Assembly: GCF_000327385.1 (NCBI RefSeq)
Contig: NW_008709379.1
Location: 5,280,328 to 5,344,327 of the forward strand
Length of the DNA: 64,000 nt
Direction: 5' to 3'
Source of the DNA: Lottia gigantea
Taxonomy: Eukaryota; Mollusca; Gastropoda; Lottiidae
Part shown: piece by piece, positions 52,101 to 62,745 of the stretch
How positions within the stretch are numbered: the first letter of the stretch is position 1
Layout: each line of letters opens with the position of its first letter
The notes under the pieces: generated by a model
What the model was told of the DNA's origin: nothing
What the model saw: the letters and a program-made list of their open reading frames with translations, nothing else
Databases searched by the model: none
Position numbers and translations under genes: made by a program

Positions 52101-54164
52101 GCTGATTTCACTTATTACCAAACGTCACCAGTTTTTATCGGCCGAATTTCCTTATAATCCCAAGCGGTAATCAGAATTCCAAGTGTCGTCTGCTAGAATG
52201 TAGTCCAACGAATGAAGTCACGTGATCAACTAGCAGAAAGTGTGCCATATTCTTATGTTGTTTCAGTGACTTTTAGCAATAAATCACGCTACGTATCTTA
52301 TTTTGTCAGTCACTATTTGTTTTTAAAATCGTGGTTCTTTGAAGGATTTGTCACTAGTTATAATGAAGTGATATTAAAGATAAATACTAAGAGAAGTTAA
52401 TTATACCACCCGGTATCCATACAACGTGTTTTTATAGACTTATTTATAGATCAAACATTGTACACGAAAATAGGTGACGCATTCTGCCGCCGTTGCCGAG
52501 TTGGTTGCTCATGAAATATTGGTCAAAGTGAAGGATTCATAAAGAAAATCGAAATAAACCAATTTTAATTATTTTGTAGAATGTCTGAGAAAACATCTAA
52601 TACAAAAAAAAAAATTTTGTTTTTTTAACTTTGACTAAATTCGGTGTTGAATCCTTATATGCACGAAAATAGGTTACACCACTGTATTACAATGTGTCTG
52701 CAATTAAAAAAAATATGAAACAGAGAGTCTAAAATATAAAACACAAACATCATACAGTGTGTAAAACATTTAAAAACACAATCATTACACTTTGTCTTCA
52801 ATATAAAATATATACAGGAGATATAGGAGCATTTAATATCTTCATAACATACCAGTTCTTGAATTCTCAGAAATGATGGTAGAATATTAGCTTCCATTTC
52901 TCTTAATCTTTCTGCTTTATCTAGTACCTAAAATATATATACATGTATACAAAATAATACTTACTGCTAGGTACCTACCTACTACCACTTGTAATTGCTT
53001 ACCAATTTCATTTCAATTTTATGTAAACTTTAGATGGTACGAACAAAATCAAACACTCTGCATCCAGATTTGTGAAAACTAGAATTTACAGTTAACACTG
53101 AAATCACTATAGACATAGACACTATAAACATAGGTTTTTCTCTTTCTGTCTGAGTTCAACTCAATTTTGTGACAACTGGTTTTCAACTAATTGCCCTTGA
53201 ATTTTAGAATGGGCATTGCATTTGAATTAAATTGCAATTTAAACCTGTATATTGTTTAAACTAATAAGGGAAAAGTAATACATGGATATGTCCTGTAAAA
53301 CTTCATTAAAGGCCAATAACTCCTAACTTACTATATACACTGTATGATCTTTATAATTTTTTTCTTCTATAATTTGTTGAAAGGAACGAATAAAGTCATT
53401 CATATTATCACATCTATATTGTTCTGTATGGTTGGTATGAGAGAGGTTGTTGAGAATATGTTCATAAAGAAATCTAGAACTATAACACTCCACACAATTC
53501 ACTAGTACATATGGTACCTGAAATTTTAATCAATTTATCATCTAGCATTACTTAATCAAAGATATTCTATAACTTATTGGTAAATGAGGCAATATTTATA
53601 TGAACCATTAAAGAACATAAAGATAAACTTCTATGGCTTCTGTATCCTATTCTATGGAGACATTTTTTGTTGGTACCAAAGTACTATTGCTCTAAGATGA
53701 GATGATTATATTTTCAGGATGATAAATGTTAATTAACTCATCTATACCTGTGATATTTTAAGAAGTGAATTGACTACATGAGATTTACCAGTGGCGGTAT
53801 GACCATAGATAAATACAGATGCTGGTGTCATCTGATCTTTCTGAAAGAAAAACACACTTCATGAAATCTTACTTCACCTAAAACTAAACCTCTGTAAATT
53901 CTTTCATTTTTCAGGGAGAAAAAGAAGCAGAATTGAACAGTTAGAGCTTTCTAGGCATCATCAGGATGTTTTTATTAGTATCAATATTAATGTCTGGAAT
54001 TTTGGCTTTTTTAGAGTTTAGATGGTGTATTGATATATTTAGTAATTTACCTGTCCCATTAGAGCTAGAATATTCTCTATTTCTTTCTCTCGACATGGTA
54101 CTGTATCTTCTAATACTCTCCAATCTTCCATTGACAAACCATAGGTACATTGGTCTTCAGCCAT
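46189..54164 (-). CDS. ORC5: Origin recognition complex subunit 5, 13 coding exons
   Basis: ORC5 is an AAA+ family subunit of the nuclear complex that marks replication origins and loads the MCM helicase. Exons: 54051-54164, 53748-53840, 53332-53517, 52853-52927, 50584-50695, 50166-50296, 49768-49816, 49483-49573, 49159-49232, 48063-48175, 46835-46996, 46499-46611 and 46189-46234. They keep frame and give about 452 residues (human 435). Residues 51-58 are Walker A (GHTATGKS), preceded by SVFIY. Walker B is VYIVLD at about 129-134, followed by KAE and [87 protein letters not shown] and the ending [15 protein letters not shown] are all ORC5 hallmarks. ATG lies 2 nt after an acceptor, implying a non-coding first exon. 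The intron after exon 10 begins GTTTGT. The intron after exon 4 is swollen by a minisatellite and a transposon. Confidence 0.95.
50676..51892. repeat. Minisatellite E (left part): 33-bp unit seeded by ORC5 exon 5 acceptor
   Basis: About 36 copies. The minus-strand unit is TTTTATATTGTAG|ACACAGTG followed by TAATATATGTGT. It matches the acceptor and the first 20 nt of ORC5 exon 5 (ACACAGTGTAATGTTTGTGT, coding TQCNVCV). In the exon frame most units run into TAG at the next acceptor. It continues beyond the inserted element at 52,685. Confidence 0.92.
51895..52684. mobile_element. Tc1/mariner-type non-autonomous DNA transposon
   Basis: About 790 bp flanked by TA dinucleotides (51,893-51,894 and 52,685-52,686). 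The ends are CAGTCCAGCAACC and, inverted, CAGTGGTGTAACC. Inner inverted blocks match around AACCTATTTTTCGTGCAT, with a further copy near 52,460. No transposase frame is present. The array sequence resumes in register on both sides, ACACATA-TA-TTAC, so the pre-insertion target can be read directly. Confidence 0.85.
52685..52815. repeat. Minisatellite E (right part), degenerate
   Basis: About four decayed units (TTACAATGTGTCTGCAAT, CATACAGTGTGT, CATTACACTTTGTCTTCAAT) continue the ORC5 array after the transposon. They are the units farthest from exon 5 and the most diverged. Confidence 0.75.
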
Positions 54165-55354
54165 GTCTGAAAAACAAAAGTATCTGACTGAAAACTGTTC
54201 TGCTAGACAAGACTGTTCAAAGTCAACTTATTGCTTTTATGCTGTCCAAATCCGTGATAACTATTGATGTCAATGTAATGCACAATTTTGAATCTCTACA
54301 AAAAAGTCATTCTTACTTACTTAATCTTACTTAAGTCTTAAGTCTTACTTAATCTTTGTTTTCTAAAACATCTAACTAAACAACAATATTTGAAAGAATG
54401 TTTTTCTTTACATATGAGACAGGGGACATAATGGTTGCTTTATTTAGCTAATAAGAAAGATAAAACACTTTAAACAGAATGTGAAGTTTATGAATAAATG
54501 GCACACAAAAGTCACTTAAAGAAAGTCATCAAATATTAATTATAATTAAATATTATAACATCATGTTTGAGCCTTGCATCTCATATGAAATAAAAGTAAC
54601 AAACACTGTGAGGTCCAATATAAATCTTCTAATGCCTAGCAAAGCTTGCTACACCTGTATTATATAATATGTTTATTAATTATTTCGTTACTTTAATCAT
54701 ATTTGTGGCAGGCATCATGTAGTAATAGAGCAAAATAATAAATATTGCTCATTGTCTACATTTCTGACTAGAAAACCCTATTAATTGCTTTATTTAAGAG
54801 TTGAAAATACCCGCCTTATATAGGGCCTAGAGTACAATTGCTTTACAGTCTATAAGACTATACATTTCTATAGTACAATAACAGACTTATAATACAATAC
54901 AAAAACATACAGAGTAACTGACAGATTTCTCTTATTACTACCCCCAAATGACTTTTTTGTTAGTTAAAAACCTGTTTCTGCAACCTAAAATGTTTTTATT
55001 TATCAAAAAACCTGCAAGAAAAGCCTCCCGAAGCAGAACAATTTGATGTCACGGCCTAACGACTCCAATGTTATCAATATGAATGTATTAATACCATGAG
55101 TAGCTGGCTAATTCTGTCAAACCTGTTCTACAAGTTTTAACTTAAGACAAGTTGTGGTAGGTGTATTGTGAATAGAGCACAGTGGGACTGAAATCTTCAA
55201 ACTTGTATTGTTTACTGTTCAACCTCACCCTTTTTCATTCAGATATCAGTAGGAATTTTACTTCTTCATATTTTCGTTGACTTAAATCACCCTGTGGATC
55301 AGGCTCCCTTAAACAAGGACTTGTGTGTGGTTTTGGATTAATACTGTCTTAAAA
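54165..55354. promoter_or_regulatory. Head-to-head spacer between ORC5 and LHFPL3
   Basis: The coding starts of ORC5 (minus) and LHFPL3 (plus) are 1.19 kb apart and divergent, so a shared or back-to-back promoter is possible. A CTTACTTA-type simple repeat lies at about 54,313-54,358. I see no clear initiator, CpG island or ETS/E2F site here. The ORC5 first exon may be further away (see 62,562). Confidence 0.35.
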
Positions 55355-58300
55355 ATGATGGACCCAAAGTATAATCCAGATACAGCTAAAATTTATCATT
55401 TTCGTTATATGAGGGAGTACCGTGCTGTGGCCGTCCTATGGGGATTATTGTCTATCATATGGTGTATTCTGAATATTGTGGCATTTGTACAGCCTCAATG
55501 GATCGGAGATAGTCCAACAAGTCCAGGATATGGTCATCTTGGACTTTATCAATATTGTTATCCTGATAATGCCCGAGCTATATATGTATGCAGTGGAACA
55601 TTTGCAGATTTCGCCACCATTCTTAATGATTCATTTAAGGCGTGCACATTTTTCGTTGGAGTTTCAGCCCTACTGATGTTGATTGTTGTAGCTGCTCTTC
55701 TCTTATTTTTCTGTTTCAAGAAAACTGCTGTGTTTATATTTTGTGGTATTTTACAATTAATATCAGGTAAGTTGAAGGAAGTTTGAAACTAGATGACCAT
55801 AATACAGGGATACTGTTGAACAATTTCCCTTACCAGTCATTTTCAAAAAAATTAATGATAAAAAAAGGACAATTTTTTTTAAGACCTGTCCAAATTAAGA
55901 ATGTTCGTTAATCATTAAATATGGATTTTGTTCACAAATGTTTGAATACCACAACTAACTTGAATGCTAACAACATATTACATACAAATCCAAACTCACT
56001 TTGTTTCAATACGATTCCTGTATTTTATTGATTTTGGAGTTCCTAATTGAGAATCCGACTCAGATATAGACTTCCTTTATATTTTTTCCAGCACATTATT
56101 CGATTAAAAATCAGTAAAAATCAGTTCAAAAATTCAAAATGGGCTTCTTCCCAGATGCCCAAAAATATTGAACAAATTTAAAAGAATTTAACCATTTTAA
56201 GAATGGCATATTATCTTTAAACCCGTCTTTAACCTAATAATGTTAGATTTGGAGAAAATGTTCCTCCATACCCTGATAACATAAAGTTTTCTATAAAAAC
56301 CAAAAATTGAGCTTAGTTAGGCATGCTCCATTACACGAATATTTGTCAACTTTACAAGTAGATTTGGTGTTTTTAGCTGAGAGTCTAACATTTTGAAATT
56401 AAAACTGAAGTGACAACACTTAACAAAATACATTGTCCAAAACAGAAATAAAATCATACATAAATATATAAAATTATATAATAATTTTCAAGAAACCTGC
56501 TACCTTAAATATTAATAGGTATATATATATTGTAAACTATTGGATAAAAGGGAGTGTCATAAACCTATTATGGTCTCTCTCTATGTAAATAATAGCAATA
56601 ACAAGCATCATAACCTGTTATCACCTAGCTTGAAAAATGTTTCAAATAAATGATACAGACACAATATCCTGACCCAAACTGTGTACAAATTGTTTGTTAA
56701 CAAATCAACTTTACAGATGATTTTCACTTATATTACAAAAGAATATTTTCTAATTAGCCTATTACCATTAGATCTACTTTCTTGGGCAGCACCATCAAAA
56801 TCTTTGGCAAGAATCATGATGTGTTTGAGTGGTATTAGGCATAGCTTTTCCACTTTACCTTCATAATCTCATGATCCAGTCATCAGAATTTGCATAAGAT
56901 GAAACCTTTCAGAAAATGAATTCAAATAACCTTCGAAACGAGATCTGTTCTCAGCTTAGATGTCATAACATATGTCAATAAAATCAGCTTCAATGTCATA
57001 AAGAGGTAATTATTTTAAATAAATTTTTTGTTGTCTTTACTTCCAGCTATATTCATGTTTCTGGCCTGTGTTATCTATCCAAATGGTTGGGATCATCCTG
57101 AAGTTGAGAAGATTTGTGGTTCTGATGCCAATGAATTCAGATTGGGAGAATGCCAAGTTCGATGGGCCTATATCCTGGCTATTCTAGGAATATTTGATGC
57201 CTTAGTTTTAGCTGTATTAGCATTCTTCCTGGCTACTAAAAGAGCAAAGATTGAAATTTATTCTACAACTGGAACTGTGACAAAATGTAAGTATATTCTT
57301 AAATCAGAATCATTATATTGATTACAAACAAACCTTATTACCCCTTCAAAATATTCATGAAGACCAAATTTTGTATCTGCCACATTGATGTATCCAGGGC
57401 ATAAAGCAACCCATCCAGCAAATCTGGCTTTATTAACAACATAGTTCTATGAAATATAACCAGAATATTTATCTATCAAAACGTAACAAAATTTGATTTT
57501 GACTTGACTTTTAAAATCTCACCAAAATTTAGCACCATAAAGCAGCAATCATTACACTAAAACATGCAACAAATGAAGGACCTTTCCTTGAAAAATTTAA
57601 CACATTTCATTTCTTAAAACAAATAGAATCAATGTCCATTGTTTAATGTTGCTTTTTCAACACAATACAATGTAGTTCCAATTAATTTTGACATTGAAAG
57701 GGATCTTAAAAACCTTTCATATTAATGTCAAGTCAGCATTCACAGCCGCAAAACCATTAAATAGTTGACCTGTGATTTCTGAAATTATTCCATATAAAAT
57801 TATTGGATGTACCCTGAACTAAGAATAATGTACTGGTATAGCTGGTTATTGGCTATTGTTATTGTTATTTGTTAATTTTCTGATTCCATGAAAACTAAAT
57901 CTCTAATAACCAGTTAAATATAGGATATTGATTCACAACCTGCAACTCTTTAATCAATTAATCTAACAATAAACAGTGTAGATATTGATATTGATTTAGT
58001 AACAATCAATATCCAAATCAATCAAACTGTCTAAATTCAATCAATATCTTCAGTAGAAAGACAAAATATCACATAGTTTTATGTCACAATATCTAAAATA
58101 ATTACTAATGCTTCTAAAATAGTATGCAATTTATTTATTCTTGAAGATATCAAGTTCATAACTAAACAATAGTCAGTAGATTTTAGTTTACCATAATATG
58201 CTCATGGATCACTTTTAATTCACTCAAATCTAGTTTCAGAATCTTTGAGAAATTCACATAATGCTTAAAATGTGAAAGCAAACACTTTAAAACCAACTGC

Positions 58301-58584
58301 TACACAGGTAGCTTTTGATAACACCTTTGATTGGTTATTGATGTTAATATAACTACCCTTTCAAATAAAACTTTTTCATTTATATTTTTTATGAACTACA
58401 ACTGAGTGTTAATATTATCATGTTCTATTTTACAGCTGAAATCAATGGTAACTATTCAGAAACTGGCTCAAAGAGATCATTACCGATCCAGGTTATGACA
58501 GTACCAGATAATGAAGGAAGTACTTATCCTGCTGACCAATATTCACAGACATCACAACGACCTCGTGGCAACTTCCAACTTTAA
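55355..58584 (+). CDS. LHFPL3: LHFPL tetraspan family protein (LHFPL3/4-like), 3 coding exons
   Basis: Exons 55355-55766, 57047-57286 and 58436-58584 join in frame to give about 266 residues. LHFPL proteins are four-pass membrane proteins of the claudin-like superfamily; relatives act as auxiliary subunits of GABA-A receptors (LHFPL4) or the hair-cell transduction channel (LHFPL5). Predicted membrane segments are at about residues 24-45, 96-120, 124-147 and 178-200. The first extracellular loop has the claudin-like pattern W49, GLY 63-65, C68 and C79. Strong matches to vertebrate LHFPL3/4 include FVQPQWIGD, SGTFADFATI, YPNGWD, LGECQVRWAYILAILGI and DALVLAVLAFFL. The cytoplasmic tail (218-266) is polar and not recognisable. 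ATG ATG at 55,355 is chosen because it precedes the conserved start; an upstream GTG in frame is not credible. LHFPL3 rather than LHFPL4 is suggested by position next to ORC5 and RELN, but the gene may predate that split. Confidence 0.9.
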
Positions 58585-58671
58585 TACAACAATAACAACA
58601 CACAAGAATCCATGGACATATTCCTTCAAAATCTTACACTTATTAAATTGTAAGCATTCTATAATTAATTG

Positions 58672-58677
58672 AATAAA
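58672..58677 (+). terminator. Candidate polyadenylation signal of LHFPL3
   Basis: AATAAA lies 88 nt after the LHFPL3 stop codon. It is the first canonical hexamer downstream, so it is the likely 3' end signal of at least one transcript form. Longer 3' ends are possible because several more AATAAA copies follow in this AT-rich DNA. Confidence 0.5.
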
Positions 58678-58679
58678 TG

Positions 58680-61600
58680 TAGCATGATGTTTCAAAAAAA
58701 GCTTTTATCTTCAATCCATGCTGACTGTTTTGATGGCAACAAATACTAATTTTGATACATCCCAATATTTTTGACACATGCTGTCAGACACAGTCCTTGA
58801 TAAATCTTGCGATTATTCAATTATTGTGGTATGCTAATAGAAAATTCTTAAATAACATTTTGAGATATGAAACAACAAAATTCTGATTTAAGTAAATGAA
58901 TTATCATGTCTCTCCAAAAGAAAGTCTCAAAATAACAAGCTGAAGATATAAACATTGGAGGTCAAATAAAAACTTTACATAGATTTTTTTTGAAAAATAT
59001 CAATATGTTTTTGTCATCTTCGTTCATTTTCAATTATTGTTTTGCAAATATTTCAAATTATTCTATTGAACAAATAGATTACAATTGCTTATTAAAGATT
59101 TTAAATATATTTTAATGAATCTCATGAAGTTTGCTTCCTGGGCAATTATTTACATTCTCATGTGCAGATATGTCTATTACTGTCCTTGAGCATATAAATA
59201 ATTACCAAGAAGTAACTAGTCTGAATTTTTTGTTTAATTTGTAAGAGAACAGGGAGTTTGAATGAATACTGAAAAGTGATACAGCTAACTGAAATTGAGC
59301 TCGATCAGCTAGAAAAACAAAAAATCTGGACAACTATGTCTCTTCAAATCAACAAAAAGCCCTGACAGAAATTGTAACAATTGATTTCTATTGTAAATAT
59401 GTCTTGAATCATCATTCTTTGTAGCTCAGCATTACAAATAGTTTGCCTTATAATGTATACTATATTTTGCTATTTTAGTCCATTAGCGTCATCATGGTAA
59501 ATTGGAAGAAAATAAAATGCTTTTCATCATATTTTGGCTAAATTTATTCAACTGCACAACATGTAATATTATCTTTATTAGAAATGCTTTCCTGGTACTT
59601 TTTTTATTAAGATTAACGTCTATGATACTCAGATAACATCATTGTTTTGTTGCTTTTTTATACAAATATTCTTATCTGATATTTCCTTAAACTGGATCCA
59701 TTAACTTACTTTAAAAAATATCTGGCAACAATTTTCTGTAAATAGCAAGGAATATGAATTTTATATGTCTTTTATATTATTAAAAAAGTTACCAATTTAT
59801 CAGTGGTTTTGGATTGGGCAATATAATTATGCTTTCCTTTGTGATATAATAAAAACTTTGACATGTACAATATACCAGCAAATCATTCAAAAAAAGGTTC
59901 ATTGTCATAGATTTGTATAAATAAGCTACCGTGGTTGTACTTAGTTAACGATTGGAGATACACTCTCTTCCAATAATGTTAAGAGGAATAAATAAAAATT
60001 AAACATCTGATATAAAATAATCTACTTTTACAGCACCTTGATAAAGACTATTTCCAAGTGCTTTTCATCATGAAATATGTGTACTAAAAGTTAATTGATA
60101 CTGCCCAACCCAAACAATACCACTTAAGTCTAAAGATATATATATATATTTATACAATTTTATTATCATTTCATTATATCTATACTAACTATATTCTACC
60201 AGGTTGTAATAAAAAAATATTTCTACAACTCATTCATCATTTAAGCATTAAACTTCAAAAGAAAGATATGATTTACCACCTTTTATCCATGGGGTGCTTC
60301 ATTTAAAAGGGAGGGAAAAGGGGTTCCACCCTGCAAGTGACAGAATCTGAGAGCAACTGGATTTTCAATGATTGATAACAATCAATGGCATCTTGGAGAA
60401 TCTGATTAATTGCTTGATGAATTCCATCTTAGCAAACAAAGGCTGTAAAATTATAGATGCTACCAGTTGTTCCTATTCTACTTTTTATCAAAAATTGATT
60501 CATCTGAAAGTTCAGAATCTACTTCCATCTGAATAATTTTACCCCCGTGGTAGTTAGCTCAAAAAAAAAGAAACAAATGAACTGAAATGGAGTTTTAGAC
60601 TCTTAATAGTGCATATGAATAGCTTATGATGTCCACAGGCTACTAGATTCCAGTCCATTATAAACATTCTCATATCAAGCGATCACTGATAAAGTTAAAA
60701 TATCATTAATTAATATGCCTATTTATGATATTGAAAGTAATTATATTGTAAATTTTAAAATAGAGATAGACTCACTCAACAATCAATGCATCTTTTTTTA
60801 AATAACATTCAGTGATTCTATTTCTTTTCTCATTTGATTGTGGTCTATTCTGATATCGCTGCTTCCAAATTCACACTAAATCTACTGCAATTTCGTCCTT
60901 AAATTATTTTGTTTTATCCCTTTCCCATATCGTCTCATTTTCATTTTGCCCCTAACCATTTCAACTCCCTTTTCATTCTGCACCTTATAACCAACTTGCT
61001 CCTTCCCATATGTGGTATTGAGTGGAGTATGGAAATTTTGCCTTCTATGATCTCTCTTACTTCTATTCTAACTGCTTTATGTGCACGTGGTCTATCATAT
61101 CTTTTGCAAGACAATACGTCAATCCCATGACCATATCATTGAGAGCGGAAAAACCCTGTCTGTAAATGCAACAAGTTAGACCAGAATTCAAACCAACAAC
61201 AAGTATAATTTCTTGTGTTTCCTGATGCACATAAAAAATTTAGAAAACCTCTTCACAACACCTTTAAGAAAAAATCCATTGATGATCATGTTTACATATT
61301 TATTATTTGTTATTTGTCACCTCCTCATCTTGCCAAATCGTCAATGAATTATTAACACTTTCCTAGTGACATGGAAATTTGAGACAAAGAGTGGGCTGGA
61401 TATATGCTAAATTTTAGATACTATTTTGTTACATTGTGCAAAGTAAAACAGGGGGACCTGACACAAGTAACACATTTAATATTATACATTAAAATTATTT
61501 TTGATAAACATACATTTGATTGATTCAAAACCTCTAAAGCCTGTCACAGACTGAGCAGCCTACCTCAAGAGGTTGGGAGCAGAGCTGTATCCCCCCATGT

Positions 61601-62500
61601 GTGCTGAATTTTTAGTGAGATTTCTGCCTCAAGAGGCTGTGAGGAATATATCTTTTTTGATATTTTCTGCCTCAAGACGCCAGAAATTCACTGTGTGTGG
61701 GCGTTTAAGTTTCCAGCTGAGCTAGAAAAAGTAGCTAACCAATAGAAATGCATTGACGGATCACATGGTATCATTATTTTAACGGTGAATGATGACTTTT
61801 AAAATATCAACATGCTGAAAATAGCAAGACTATCCATATCTATATAATGTTTTTTTCTGCAGAATTCCAAAACAGGATAATGAGGCCATTTTGATCACTT
61901 AGGCCTACATGACATGGATGCAGTCCGAACGTTCTTCAGTTGTTTTCGTTGACGTATAGAATACATTGAAGACTCTCTAGTGAAACAATAGCTCAGACAA
62001 GAGCCCTCGTCTGCGGTGAAAAAAGTAATGAGAATGTTGATCGGCTGACAGTCTCTCGAGACAGGCAGCTCAGCTAGTTCCTCTCATCTGTTGCTGACTT
62101 TAACAATTGCAAATACTCAGTGGCTGCACCTGGCTGTGGGGGTACATACATTAAAATATTCCGTTTCATGTGAAACAACTGGCCATTCCGGATTTTATCA
62201 GAAACCTTTAATTTCGTTTTACAAGTCGTTTTTTGTGCAGTTGGGCACTATGCGGCTTGTTGGGCAATGCGGCAAAACGAGCCCACCGTGTAAAGAATTA
62301 GATCTATCTGTGGATTTGGGACAATGCAGAGGTCATTCACTTCATCTACTGAAGGCTTACGGCATTACTATTAATTATAGGTTTTTAGAACATTCAAACA
62401 TAGAATTGCATACTCACAGTATACAGTTCTATGATTCAAACTACAGGTGAAAGTACTCACAATCGCCATTCAAAGACTTCAGTTCAGGTGAAAGTTTGTT
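58680..62500. other. LHFPL3 downstream flank
   Basis: AT-rich, no recognised coding gene. At 61,555-61,690 the string CCTCAAGA(G/C)G occurs three times, one within the near-palindrome GCCTCAAGAGGC. A 119-codon plus-strand frame (62,091-62,450) has no recognisable motif and ends at CAG|GTGAAAG, which could equally be a donor. Confidence 0.4.
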
Positions 62501-62561
62501 CCAAGTTTATATTAATAAATGAGCCTCATTTACGTATTAAGACGCACCCGAATTCACTTAC

Positions 62562-62745
62562 CTCTTGATCGAAATTAGCAGGAGAACTATGTGATTTATT
62601 CTGGCTTAACAATGTTTTCTAACTAGATCTACTACTGATGTCAACAAATTGATTTAATTTACGTTCAGTTTTCAATGGTCAGTGAATGTTTCTTTCTTGT
62701 TTGTTGTGATTGTGTTTTCGCGGAATTTTTTCGACTTCCGGTGAT
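62562..62745 (-). promoter_or_regulatory. Promoter-like patch with a strong minus-strand splice donor
   Basis: In otherwise AT-rich DNA this patch has clustered CpGs, an ETS-type site (ACTTCCGGT at 62,734-62,742, ACCGGAAGT on the minus strand) and an E2F-like TTTTCGCGGAA at 62,715-62,725. On the minus strand a consensus donor, AAGAG|GTAAGTG, follows at 62,561. This would suit a non-coding first exon of a housekeeping gene read leftward. ORC5 is one candidate, but nothing in the sequence proves the link. Confidence 0.35.

Noticed and set aside
55325-55354. Upstream in-frame extension of LHFPL3 from a GTG
   Set aside because: It would need a non-AUG start; the ATG ATG at 55,355 begins the conserved protein.
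62091-62450. 119-codon plus-strand frame
   Set aside because: No recognisable domain, no close splice-linked partner, and it lies in a CpG-richer patch where open frames are longer by chance. A 5' exon remains possible.
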